Below are positions 1 to 6,564 of a stretch of DNA of 11,020 nt, piece after piece. Both the position numbers and the translations under genes were made by a program. Where the stretch lies: the NCBI GenBank assembly GCA_021800645.1, contig JAJYYT010000039.1, positions 1 through 11,020 on the forward strand, in the 5' to 3' direction. Below the pieces are notes generated by a model that was given only the letters and a program-made list of their open reading frames with translations, ran no database searches and was not told where the DNA came from. The first letter of the stretch is position 1. Each line of letters opens with the position of its first letter. This DNA is from Actinomycetes bacterium (GTDB taxonomy: Bacteria; Actinomycetota; Acidimicrobiia; Acidimicrobiales; RAAP-2).

Positions 1-73
1 ACGCGAGCGGTCATTCGCTGATGGATCCCCACCAGAGAAACGAATGGCCCCCATTGTCAGATCGGGGTTGTTC

Positions 74-112
74 CCCTGCTGTCGTCGGCGCAAGGTATCG
101 ACGACAGCAGGG
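74..112. terminator. Perfect 14-bp stem-loop upstream of the aldehyde dehydrogenase gene
   Basis: Positions 74-87 (CCCTGCTGTCGTCG) are exactly complementary to 99-112, leaving an 11-nt loop at 88-98. No T-tract follows on either strand. The element lies 56 nt before the ATG at 169. It could be an intrinsic terminator without a U-tract, as proposed for high-GC actinobacteria, ending a gene that lies left of the window; one + frame closes with TGA at 19-21. Alternatively it could be a leader hairpin or a protein-binding palindrome controlling the following operon. The rest of 1-168 holds no gene I recognise. An imperfect 10-bp direct repeat (CCGGCGACAC at 130-139, CCGGCGAGAC at 142-151) lies closer to the start codon. 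The structure is certain from sequence; its role is not. Confidence 0.55.
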
Positions 113-168
113 ACGGCCACCCGCTGAGGCCGGCGACACTTCCGGCGAGACATAGGCCAGGTGCAGAG

Positions 169-1623
169 ATGACAGACGACTCGAGGCGAGAGAACAACTT
201 CATCGGTGGCGAGTGGCGACCAGCGCTGAGCGGAGCCACCCGACCCAATGTCAACCCGTCGGATGTCACCGATGTCATAGGAAACTTCGCCGACTCCGAC
301 GCCGCCGATGCAGCAGATGCTGTGACCGCGGCCTCGGAAGCTGCGGCAGCATGGAGAGAGCTCGGACCGGTGCGACGTGGTGAGATTCTCGAACGTGCGT
401 GCGCCATCATGCGCACACGCGCGGAGGAGCTGGCCGTCGCGGTGACCCGCGAGCAGGGCAAGCTCCTGCGGGAGGCGCGTGCCGAGGTCTCACGCGCCCT
501 GTCGATCCTCGCGTTCACCGCTGGGGAGGGCCGGCGGCTGAACGGCGTCACCACGCCGGCCGAAGAGGCGCGGACGTTCTCTTTCACGTTCCGGACGCCT
601 ATCGGCGTCGTCGGGCTCATCACTCCGTGGAACTTCCCGCTCGCGATCCCCCTCTGGAAGGTCGCACCGGCACTGTTGGCCGGGTGCACGGCGGTCCTGA
701 AGCCTTCGCCGTTCACCCCCCTCACGGCGGCGCTGCTCGTCGAGGTGTTCGCCGACGCGGGAGTGGAGGCAGGCGCGCTGAACCTCGTCCAGGGCGACCG
801 TATCCCGGGCGAGGAGCTGGTGAGGGACGTGCGCGTCGCCGGGATCTCGTTCACTGGCTCTCTCGCCGTCGGCACTTCGATCCACGTGGCTGGAGCCCCG
901 CGTCTCCTTCGCACCCAGCTGGAGCTCGGTGGGAAGAATGCCCTGATTGTCCTCCATGACGCCGATCTCGACGCGGCGGCACGGGCCGTCGTCCTTGGTG
1001 CGTTCGGACAGGCCGGGCAGCGCTGCAGCGCGACCAGCCGGCTGGTTGTGGACCGGCGCGTCCGCGACGCGCTCGTCGAACGGATCGCGGCGGTGGTCGC
1101 TGCTTACGCGGTGGGTCCCGGCGCCGACCCTGCTTCCGATATCGGTCCGGTGGTGAGTGCCCAGCGCCTGGATGCCTGTCTCGAAGCCGTCACGGCTGCC
1201 ACGGCATCGGGCGCGACGGCGGTACTGGGCGGGGCACGGATCACCAAAGACCTCCCGAGGGGGTACTACATGCAGCCGAGCATCCTCGTCGATGTGACGC
1301 CCGACGCGGCGATCGCCCAAGAGGAGGTTTTCGGTCCCGTGCTTTCCGTGATCTCCGTGGACGGCTTCGACGAAGCGATGCACGTGGCCAACGGAGTCCG
1401 CTACGGCATGGCGGCAGCGGTGTTCACCAAGGACCAGTCGTTGGCGTTCGAGGCGCTTGCACGCCTCGAAGCCGGGATGCTGCACGTGAACCGTCCCGGG
1501 GTCGGCTCCTACTCGCACATGCCGCACGGTGGGGTCAAGGCGTCGGCCTTCGGCCCGCCTGAGATCGCGCCGCAAGTCTGGGAGTTCTATACGGATTGGA
1601 AGTCTGCGTGCATCACGTACTGA
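169..1623 (+). CDS. NAD(P)-dependent aldehyde dehydrogenase
   Basis: A 484-aa member of the ALDH superfamily, full length for the family, which oxidises an aldehyde to a carboxylate with NAD(P)+ in the cytoplasm. Visible hallmarks are PWNFP (153-157, with the oxyanion Asn154), KPSPFTP (178-184, cofactor-binding Lys178), SFTGS (227-231), LELGGKN (251-257, general base Glu252), GQRCSATS (283-290, nucleophile Cys286) and EEVFGP (385-390, ribose-binding Glu386). The C-terminal GGVKASAFG followed by EFYTDWKS recalls the semialdehyde dehydrogenase group (alpha-ketoglutarate semialdehyde or succinate semialdehyde type), but the substrate cannot be assigned. The ATG at 169 follows a weak Shine-Dalgarno-like AGGTG (159-163). 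It is the first gene of the + strand block; 110 nt separate it from the CoA-transferase genes. Those neighbours suggest that the acid it makes is then converted to a CoA thioester (inference). Confidence 0.93.
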   Translation: MTDDSRRENNFIGGEWRPALSGATRPNVNPSDVTDVIGNFADSDAADAADAVTAASEAAAAWRELGPVRRGEILERACAIMRTRAEELAVAVTREQGKLLREARAEVSRALSILAFTAGEGRRLNGVTTPAEEARTFSFTFRTPIGVVGLITPWNFPLAIPLWKVAPALLAGCTAVLKPSPFTPLTAALLVEVFADAGVEAGALNLVQGDRIPGEELVRDVRVAGISFTGSLAVGTSIHVAGAPRLLRTQLELGGKNALIVLHDADLDAAARAVVLGAFGQAGQRCSATSRLVVDRRVRDALVERIAAVVAAYAVGPGADPASDIGPVVSAQRLDACLEAVTAATASGATAVLGGARITKDLPRGYYMQPSILVDVTPDAAIAQEEVFGPVLSVISVDGFDEAMHVANGVRYGMAAAVFTKDQSLAFEALARLEAGMLHVNRPGVGSYSHMPHGGVKASAFGPPEIAPQVWEFYTDWKSACITY

Positions 1624-1705
1624 CACCCGACGGTCGCGCCGACGGCACGCTTGGGGCGCGACACTCGCCCGGCACCAGCCGCAACGACATCCAGCGCGAC
1701 GGTGT

Positions 1706-1728
1706 TGCTCCCGTGCTGGACGGGAGCA
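1706..1728 (+). promoter_or_regulatory. Hairpin enclosing the ribosome-binding site of the CoA-transferase alpha gene
   Basis: TGCTCCCGT (1706-1714) pairs perfectly with ACGGGAGCA (1720-1728) around a 5-nt loop, a 9-bp GC-rich stem. The only good Shine-Dalgarno-like sequence before the preferred start, GGGAG at 1722-1726, lies wholly in the 3' arm, 7 nt before GTG 1734 and 10 nt before ATG 1737. Folding would hide it. No U-tract follows, so an ordinary intrinsic terminator is less likely. It could lower translation of the CoA-transferase genes relative to the aldehyde dehydrogenase or act as an mRNA processing or stability element. The pairing is seen; the role is inferred. Confidence 0.5.
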
Positions 1729-1733
1729 CGAAA

Positions 1734-2633
1734 GTGATGACGGCCGAGGAGGCGGTACGGCGGTTCGTCCTCCCGGGTTCGATCGTGGGAATGGGTGGGC
1801 AGAACGTCAACCGTTGCCCGATGGCCATCGTCCACGAGGTGGTGCGCCAGGGCGTCGGCGGACTCGTGCTCATGGGTTGTAACCTCTCTCTACCCGCCGA
1901 CATGCTGGTCGCCGCCGGCCTCGTGGTGCGCACCGAGCAGGGCAGCGGCAACCTCGAGCGTTACGGCACGATCTTCTCGTGGCGCCGCGCCATCCAGCGC
2001 GGCACGATCGCCGTGGAGGACCACAGCCACCTCACGATGGTGACGAGGTTCCTGGCAGGCTCGCTGGGCCTGCCGTTCGTGCCGACCGTGAGCCTGCTCG
2101 GCAGCGACATGGCACCACCGCTCGGCGCGCCGCCGTCGGGCAGCATGGCGGCAGCTGTCGACCCCTGGCAGCACGACCCGGTCATCCTGCTCCGGGCCGC
2201 GTGCCCGGACGTGTCCATCCTGCACGTGCACGCCGCCGACAGCCAGGGCAACGTGATCATCGAAGGGGTGACCAGCCATGAGGTGGAGATGGCGAAGGCT
2301 TCGCGGGTCACGATCGTGACCTGCGAGGAGCTTCTTGGTGACTCGGTGGTCACGCAGCGACCCGAGCAGGTGACGTTGCCGTCGGCCTACGTCGGCGCCG
2401 TCGTTGTCCAGCCGTTCGGTGCGTTCCCGACCGCCGTCTACCGTCGCTACGACTTCAGCGAGGAGGACATCGTCGACTACCAGGCCCGCGCTCGGGTCAG
2501 CGACGACGAGCTCAGGGACTGGTTGGACGAGCACGTCCGCGGCGTCGTGGATTTCGATGCCTACCTCGACCGGCGTGACCCGACGGGAGAGATCCGCGCC
2601 GGGCTCGTACGGACGATGGGAGAGGTGCTGTGA
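1734..2633 (+). CDS. CoA-transferase class I, alpha subunit (glutaconate CoA-transferase GctA-like)
   Basis: About 299 aa, matching the alpha subunit of heterodimeric family I CoA-transferases. Recognisable stretches are the N-terminal MTAEEAVRRFV leading into a glycine-rich GMGGQNVNRCP, then ERYGTIFSWRRAIQRG, LGLPFVP, the TIVTCEELLGD segment, and the PFGAFPTAVYRRYDF region near the C-terminus. These align by eye with glutaconate CoA-transferase subunit A. The catalytic Glu sits in the beta subunit, so this chain mainly supplies the substrate/CoA site. The start is uncertain. The frame is open from an ATG at 1596, inside the aldehyde dehydrogenase gene, but family similarity begins at about 1734. 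GTG 1734 and the adjacent ATG 1737 have a GGGAG 7-10 nt upstream; GTG 1713 is another option. The stop overlaps the beta start as GTGA, implying translational coupling. The acyl substrate is unknown. Steroid-pathway IpdA is a related alternative, less likely given the beta subunit. Confidence 0.88.
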   Translation: MMTAEEAVRRFVLPGSIVGMGGQNVNRCPMAIVHEVVRQGVGGLVLMGCNLSLPADMLVAAGLVVRTEQGSGNLERYGTIFSWRRAIQRGTIAVEDHSHLTMVTRFLAGSLGLPFVPTVSLLGSDMAPPLGAPPSGSMAAAVDPWQHDPVILLRAACPDVSILHVHAADSQGNVIIEGVTSHEVEMAKASRVTIVTCEELLGDSVVTQRPEQVTLPSAYVGAVVVQPFGAFPTAVYRRYDFSEEDIVDYQARARVSDDELRDWLDEHVRGVVDFDAYLDRRDPTGEIRAGLVRTMGEVL

Positions 2634-3427
2634 TCGAGTGCGCCACCCATCGTGAGCTGCTCGTGTTCGAGGCAGCGCGCCATATCTGCGACGGGGAGTG
2701 CGTCATCGTCGGCACGGGGCTCCCGCTGCTTGCCGCGCTCGTCGCGCAGCGGACGCACGCGCCCGCGGTGCGCCTGATCATAGAGAGTGGCGTCATCTTT
2801 CCTCAGGTCCTCCCGACGCCGATGTCGGTGGTGGATCCGAGGCTGATGCACGCACCGAGCCGCCTCGGGTCGCTGCTCGAGGTGCTGGGCGGCTTCGTCC
2901 AGCGAGGGCTCGTGGACGTGGGGTTCCTGGGCGGCGCGCAGGTCGACGAGCATGCCAACATCAATTCGACCTGGGTCGTCGGTTCGGACGGTCGGCGCCG
3001 TCGGCTCCCCGGGAGCGGGGGTGCCAACGACATCGCATCGCACTGCCGGCGGCTGGTGGTAGTCATGTCTCACGAGCGCCGCCGGTTCCCCGCCCGCTGC
3101 GACTTCGTGACGAGCCCGGGGTTCCTGACCGGGCCCGGAGCCCGCCGTCGCGCTGGGCTCCCGCCGATCACGGTGACGGTCCTCACCGATCTGTGCGTCA
3201 TGGAGGGAGACGACGATGACGGCCGACTCCGGCTCCAGGCGCTGATGCCGGGGGTGTCCGTCGCCACAGTGCTCGAGCGCATGGCGTTCACGCCGGTCGT
3301 GCCGGACGACGTCGGTACGGTCGAGCAACCGCCGGTCGAGCACCTCGCGCTCTTGCGCGACGTGCTCGACCCCGAACGGCGGTACTTCCCCGAGAGAGCA
3401 GGGCTGAGCGAAGGAGGCATCGAGTGA
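2630..3427 (+). CDS. CoA-transferase class I, beta subunit (glutaconate CoA-transferase GctB-like)
   Basis: A 265-aa beta subunit that carries the active site of a family I CoA-transferase, which moves CoA from a donor acyl-CoA to an acid through a glutamyl-CoA thioester. Motifs seen are VGTGLPLLAA (27-36), IIESG (50-54) with Glu52 at the position of the catalytic Glu54 of Acidaminococcus GctB, FLGGAQVDEHANINST (99-114), the oxyanion/CoA loop GSGGAND (128-134), HERRRF (148-153) and VTSPGF (160-165). Keeping the glutamate argues for a true transferase and not an IpdB-like ring-cleaving hydrolase, in which this residue is changed. The GTG start at 2630 overlaps the alpha stop by 4 nt, with GGGAGAGG (2618-2625) just upstream. 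The gene ends in another GTGA overlap with the next one, so alpha, beta and the citrate synthase-like gene form one translational unit. Confidence 0.9.
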   Translation: MIECATHRELLVFEAARHICDGECVIVGTGLPLLAALVAQRTHAPAVRLIIESGVIFPQVLPTPMSVVDPRLMHAPSRLGSLLEVLGGFVQRGLVDVGFLGGAQVDEHANINSTWVVGSDGRRRRLPGSGGANDIASHCRRLVVVMSHERRRFPARCDFVTSPGFLTGPGARRRAGLPPITVTVLTDLCVMEGDDDDGRLRLQALMPGVSVATVLERMAFTPVVPDDVGTVEQPPVEHLALLRDVLDPERRYFPERAGLSEGGIE

Positions 3428-3436
3428 CGAAGGAGG
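3411..3436 (+). promoter_or_regulatory. Two consecutive strong Shine-Dalgarno sequences for the citrate synthase-like gene
   Basis: AAGGAGG occurs at 3411-3417, 6 nt before GTG 3424, and again at 3430-3436, 5 nt before an in-frame GTG at 3442. Both starts are well placed. The second would shorten the protein by six residues, to one beginning MKVKDEAPAQQ. I prefer 3424 because it makes the same GTGA overlap seen between the two CoA-transferase genes. The second site could be a fallback start. Confidence 0.7.
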
Positions 3437-4311
3437 ACGGCGTGAAGGTGAAGGACGAGGCACCGGCCCAGCAACCGTTCCGGTGGAGGACGAGCATCGC
3501 CTACAAGACGAGGGACCGGATCGTTGTCCGCGGCTACGACGTCAACGAGCTCACGGGCACCATCGACTTCGGGACGATGACCTACCTCGTGCTGCGCGGC
3601 GAGCTGCCGAGCCGGACGCACGCCGCGATGACCAACGCCATGATGGTCTCGCTGGCCGAGCACGCCATGTCGCCGTCGTCGGCCACGGTTCGGTTCGCAG
3701 CCGCCGGCGGTGCCGAGTTGAGCGCAGCGGTCGCGGCAGGGATGACCGCGATCGGCCGTCTGCACGGGACGGCAGACCGACCCGCGCAGATGTTCCTGGG
3801 AGTCGCCGAGCGGGCGGCTGCCGAAGGGATCGACCGCACGGAGGCGGCACGCCGCACGGTCGCCGAGATGCGGGCGCGGCGCGAGTCGATGCCGGGGTTC
3901 CACCACCCACAGCACATCCGCGACCCGCGGACCGACCGCCTGCTAGGGCTCGCGGACGAGCTCGGGATCTCCGGCGAGTACGTCGCCATCGCTCGCGACA
4001 TGGAAGACGCGACCGAAGGGATATTCGGTCGGCGTCTGTACCTGAACGGCCCTGGTTCGATGGGCTGCATCGGCCTGGACATGGAGTTCCTCCCAGTGCA
4101 GATCAAGGCGCTGTTCCTCGTGGCCCGTACCGTGTCGTTGTGCGCGCACACGATCGAGGAGTCGACGAGGGAGGTCGGGTGGCGCGCGTCGGCAGGAGCG
4201 GCGATGATGCAGCCGCTCTCGCTCTCGATGCAAGGGCCGGACTGGTACGACGGGCCGGCCGAGCGTGTGCTCGAGCTCGGGCACGGATCCGGACCGGTCG
4301 CCGGGCCCTGA
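3424..4311 (+). CDS. Citrate synthase-fold protein, citryl-CoA lyase-like
   Basis: A 295-aa protein of the citrate synthase superfamily. The opening RIVVRGYDVNELTG (32-45), the following FGTMTYLVLRGELPS (49-63), GRLHG (111-115) and PGFHHPQHIRDPR (157-169) match the short bacterial group annotated as citryl-CoA lyase, which splits citryl-CoA into acetyl-CoA and oxaloacetate. Full-length citrate synthases are usually near 400 aa. His114 and His161 sit where citrate synthase has its two catalytic histidines. The third catalytic residue, the Asp of the NVD motif, seems to be replaced: the matching segment reads LNGPGSMG (207-214), with Pro210 at the Asp position. Lying directly behind a CoA-transferase, it probably cleaves or forms the C-C bond of the CoA ester made there (inference). 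It could also be a citramalyl- or methylcitryl-type lyase, a condensing enzyme, or a divergent protein with new chemistry. Fold assignment is firm; reaction is not. Confidence 0.8.
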   Translation: MTKEDGVKVKDEAPAQQPFRWRTSIAYKTRDRIVVRGYDVNELTGTIDFGTMTYLVLRGELPSRTHAAMTNAMMVSLAEHAMSPSSATVRFAAAGGAELSAAVAAGMTAIGRLHGTADRPAQMFLGVAERAAAEGIDRTEAARRTVAEMRARRESMPGFHHPQHIRDPRTDRLLGLADELGISGEYVAIARDMEDATEGIFGRRLYLNGPGSMGCIGLDMEFLPVQIKALFLVARTVSLCAHTIEESTREVGWRASAGAAMMQPLSLSMQGPDWYDGPAERVLELGHGSGPVAGP

Positions 4312-4320
4312 TCGGGTGGG

Positions 4321-4367
4321 CGCCCGGGCTGCTTCTGGTGGGCCGCGGGCGGTCAGCCCGCCGGGCG
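4321..4367. terminator. Putative bidirectional terminator between convergent genes
   Basis: CGCCCGG (4321-4327) pairs with CCGGGCG (4361-4367), and the inner GCTG (4328-4331) can pair with CAGC (4354-4357), giving a bulged 11-bp GC stem. A tighter alternative is GCGGGC (4345-4350) with GCCCGC (4356-4361) around a 5-nt loop. The region separates the citrate synthase-like gene (stop at 4311) from the converging LysR gene and overlaps the LysR stop codon at 4353-4355. No T-tract is present, so termination is inferred from position and GC-rich pairing only. Confidence 0.4.
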
Positions 4368-5297
4368 CGGCGTGACGCCGTCGAGCTCTTCGTGGGGCCA
4401 GTCCCTCACCGCTCTCGCCAGAGCGGCGAAGGCACGCTCTGCGGGGGAGAGGAGCCGATCGCGGCGGTACGCGAGCGCCACGGGGCGGACTGGGGGCATC
4501 GGCTCGACGTCGAGGACCGATAGGAGCCCGAGCTGCACCTCCCGACTCACCGCCTGCTCGGAGACGAGGGTGATGCCGAGCCCTTCGGCTGCGGCGTGTT
4601 TGCAGGTCTCCGGACCCCAGACTTCGGTGCACTGCACGTCTTGCAGGCCCCACTGCAAGAGCGCTGCTTCCTGGAGCGCTCGGGTGCTCGAGCCGCGCTC
4701 GCGTTGCAAGAACCGCTCGGCGGCGAGGTCGGCGGGGTCGACGCGCGAGCCGGCGAGCGGGTGGCTCGGGTGGGCGACGAGGAGGAGCCGCTCTTTCAGG
4801 ATCACCTCGCAGTCGAGCTGAGGGGCGTCGAGGTTGCCGACGACGAGAGCCAGCCCGAGATTGCCTGCAACCAGCTCCTTCGAGATCTGCGCGGCGTTGC
4901 CGACGATGATGTCGTAGCTGAGGCCGGGGTACGTCCGGTGGAGCGAGGCCAGGAGCTGGGGTACGAGATACGTGCCGACGGTCGTGGTGCCGCCGACGGT
5001 GAGCCTGCCGGTCTCGAGCTCGGACACTTGGTGCACGGCGCGGATCGCCTCGTCGGCGAGCACGAAGAGGCGAGTCGTGTACTCGAGGAGCACCTCGCCT
5101 TCGTCGGTCAGGCGGATGTGGGCGCCGGAGCGGTCGAACAGCCTCACGTGGAGGGAGGATTCGAGGCGTCGCACATGCGTGGAGACGGACGGCTGGCTCA
5201 TAAACAGCCGCTCCGCGGCGGCCGAGAAGCCACCCGCCTCCGCGACCGTCTTGAACACCCACAACCGGTAGTAGTTGATGTCGACCCCGGACGGCAC
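4353..5297 (-). CDS. LysR-family transcriptional regulator
   Basis: A 314-aa LysR-type regulator of normal family length. Residues 6-65 form the N-terminal winged helix-turn-helix: INYYRLWVFKTVAEAGGFSAAAERL-type sequence followed by MSQPSVSTHVRRLE (33-46) and LFDRSG (53-58). The periplasmic-binding-protein-like effector domain follows from about 97, starting GRLTVGGTTTVGTYLVPQLL. The sequence resembles the CbbR/CysL-like subgroup by eye. I chose GTG 5297. The frame stays open to 5462, but that would add 55 arginine/serine-rich residues unlike any LysR N-terminus and overlap the aminotransferase gene. It lies 46 nt downstream of the aminotransferase gene on the same strand and is probably cotranscribed with it. 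It therefore likely controls the divergent promoter region 6442-6654, and perhaps the 169-4311 block. The effector is unknown. Confidence 0.9.
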   Translation of the reverse strand: MPSGVDINYYRLWVFKTVAEAGGFSAAAERLFMSQPSVSTHVRRLESSLHVRLFDRSGAHIRLTDEGEVLLEYTTRLFVLADEAIRAVHQVSELETGRLTVGGTTTVGTYLVPQLLASLHRTYPGLSYDIIVGNAAQISKELVAGNLGLALVVGNLDAPQLDCEVILKERLLLVAHPSHPLAGSRVDPADLAAERFLQRERGSSTRALQEAALLQWGLQDVQCTEVWGPETCKHAAAEGLGITLVSEQAVSREVQLGLLSVLDVEPMPPVRPVALAYRRDRLLSPAERAFAALARAVRDWPHEELDGVTPRPAG

Positions 5298-5343
5298 GGC
5301 AGGCGATCCTATGCCGGCAGACCCTGCAGCGGTCCGCCGGGAG

Positions 5344-6441
5344 TCAGCGTTCACCGAGGCTGTCGCCAAGCGCGTCCAAGAACCGCGACAGGGTGGGAAG
5401 CGATAGATGCCCCATCGTCGCGACCCTGAAGATCTCCGACGACAGGTTCCCCTGTCCGGCATAGATGACGAACCCGCGTCGCCGCAGCCGGTCGTGGAGG
5501 GTCGGGTACTCCATGCCGGCGGGAAGGCGCAGGGCGGTCACGCAGTTCGCGCGGTAGGGCTCTTCGATCAGGATCTCGAGCCCGAGATCCTGGTAGCCGC
5601 ACCGCACGAGCTCCGCGCGCTCGCGATAGTCCTCCGCACGGCGCTTGTGCCCGCCGTCCTCCTCGAACTCCTTGATGGCCTCATCGAGGGCGTAGCAGAC
5701 CTGGACCGCGGGCGTGAAGGGGACGTCGCCGCTCCGTTGGCCGACGAGGTACGTGGCGGCGTTCAGGTACAGGCTGCGTTCGGGCACCGCCTGGAGCCGC
5801 TCGATCCCCGCCTGCGACGCGAGCACGAAGGAGATGCCCGGCAATCCGTGGAGCCCCTTGTTCGCCGTGCCGGCGATGAAGTCGGCCCCGACCGCCGAAA
5901 GGTCCTGCTCTTCGCACGCCATCGAGCTGATGGCGTCGATCACGAAGGTCACCGGGCGCGACGCGAGCGCGCGCCCGAGCTCGGCGACGGGGTTCAAGAG
6001 GCCGGTGGACGTCTCGTGCTCGACGCAGGCGACGGCGTCGACGTCCGCGTGGCGATCCAAGACGTCGACGATCTCGGCCGGGTCTGCAGGGACGGTGATG
6101 GCGAAACGGGCCTCGATGACCTCTATCCCGTTGACGCGGGCGATCCGGGCGATCCGCTCGCCGTAGACGCCGTTCACCACCACGAGCATCTTTCGGCCCG
6201 CGCGCACGGAGCTGATGACCGCCATCTCGAGCGCGGAGGTCCCCGAGCCGGTCACCACGATGGCCTCGTGGCCGTCCGCCAAGCCGAGAGAGCGGACGAG
6301 CCCCGATCGGATCGACTCCAAGAGCGCCGAGAACTCGGGCTCCCGGTGGCACATGTCCCCGCGACCCAGCGCGGCGCGCACGCGATCGGAGGTGCAGGCT
6401 GGACCCGGGTTCAAGAGGACCAGCGGCTCGTCGACGTTCAT
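5344..6441 (-). CDS. Class V aminotransferase, PhnW-like (2-aminoethylphosphonate--pyruvate transaminase family)
   Basis: A 365-aa PLP enzyme of the alanine--glyoxylate/PhnW branch of class V aminotransferases. Features seen are LLNPGPACTS (9-18), CHREPEFSALLESIR (31-45), the PLP-phosphate loop TGSGTSALE (64-72), NGVYGERIARIA (90-101), HETSTGLLNP (142-151), VIDAISS (167-173) with the pyridine-binding Asp169, GTANKGLHGLPG (191-202) with the Schiff-base Lys195, and FRVATMG (338-344) with a probable substrate-carboxylate Arg339. This order and spacing fit PhnW, which turns 2-aminoethylphosphonate and pyruvate into phosphonoacetaldehyde and alanine. No other phosphonate gene is present, so the amine may be something else. 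The frame extends to 6513, but ATG 6441 has an ideal Shine-Dalgarno at 6447-6455 and gives the normal family N-terminus. First gene of a probable two-gene unit with the LysR regulator. Confidence 0.88.
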   Translation of the reverse strand: MNVDEPLVLLNPGPACTSDRVRAALGRGDMCHREPEFSALLESIRSGLVRSLGLADGHEAIVVTGSGTSALEMAVISSVRAGRKMLVVVNGVYGERIARIARVNGIEVIEARFAITVPADPAEIVDVLDRHADVDAVACVEHETSTGLLNPVAELGRALASRPVTFVIDAISSMACEEQDLSAVGADFIAGTANKGLHGLPGISFVLASQAGIERLQAVPERSLYLNAATYLVGQRSGDVPFTPAVQVCYALDEAIKEFEEDGGHKRRAEDYRERAELVRCGYQDLGLEILIEEPYRANCVTALRLPAGMEYPTLHDRLRRRGFVIYAGQGNLSSEIFRVATMGHLSLPTLSRFLDALGDSLGER

Positions 6442-6446
6442 GAGAG

Positions 6447-6455
6447 CTCCTCCTT
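6447..6455 (-). promoter_or_regulatory. Strong Shine-Dalgarno of the PhnW-like gene
   Basis: On the - strand this reads AAGGAGGAG, five nucleotides before the ATG at 6441-6439. It decides the start in favour of 6441 over the longer open frame reaching 6513. Confidence 0.85.
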
Positions 6456-6460
6456 GGCAC

Positions 6461-6494
6461 CACGAGGGCGGCGTGGGCAGCACGAGGGCGGCGT
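6461..6494. repeat. 14-bp direct repeat with 20-bp period upstream of the PhnW-like gene
   Basis: CACGAGGGCGGCGT is repeated exactly at 6461-6474 and 6481-6494, separated by GGGCAG. The copies begin 20 and 40 nt upstream of the ATG at 6441, just behind its Shine-Dalgarno. The 20-bp period is about two helical turns, so two protein dimers could bind on one face of the DNA. A recent small tandem duplication would look the same. The copies lie in different reading frames when the upstream sequence is translated, which supports a non-coding role. Confidence 0.6.
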
Positions 6495-6564
6495 AGTCCC
6501 TGCCCCGCGGCATGCTGGTGACGAGTATCGCGGACGGCCGACGGCTTGCCCAGGGTCCGTTCGC

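Noticed and set aside
2..127. Open + strand frame at the left edge ending with TGA at 125-127
   Set aside because: It could be the tail of an upstream gene, but it runs through the 14-bp stem-loop and its residues resemble nothing known; a frame ending at 19-21 is equally possible.
57..1626. Long - strand open frames opposite the aldehyde dehydrogenase gene
   Set aside because: Long antisense frames are expected in high-GC DNA; these encode Arg/Ser/Ala-rich sequence without domain motifs, while the + strand frame has all ALDH motifs.
1596..1733. N-terminal extension of the CoA-transferase alpha subunit from ATG 1596
   Set aside because: It would overlap the aldehyde dehydrogenase gene and add about 46 residues with no family similarity; the conserved N-terminus begins near 1734.
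5298..5462. Extension of the LysR gene to 5462
   Set aside because: The added residues are arginine/serine-rich and unlike LysR N-termini, and the extension overlaps the end of the aminotransferase gene; GTG 5297 gives the usual start.
5344..6441. A phosphonate-degradation operon based on the PhnW-like enzyme and the aldehyde dehydrogenase (a PhnW-PhnY-PhnA route)
   Set aside because: No phosphonoacetate hydrolase, phosphonatase or phosphonate transporter is in the window, and a CoA-transferase has no place in that route; kept only as an alternative substrate idea.
6442..6513. Extension of the PhnW-like gene to 6513
   Set aside because: ATG 6441 has an ideal Shine-Dalgarno, the extension crosses the direct repeats, and family similarity starts right after 6441.
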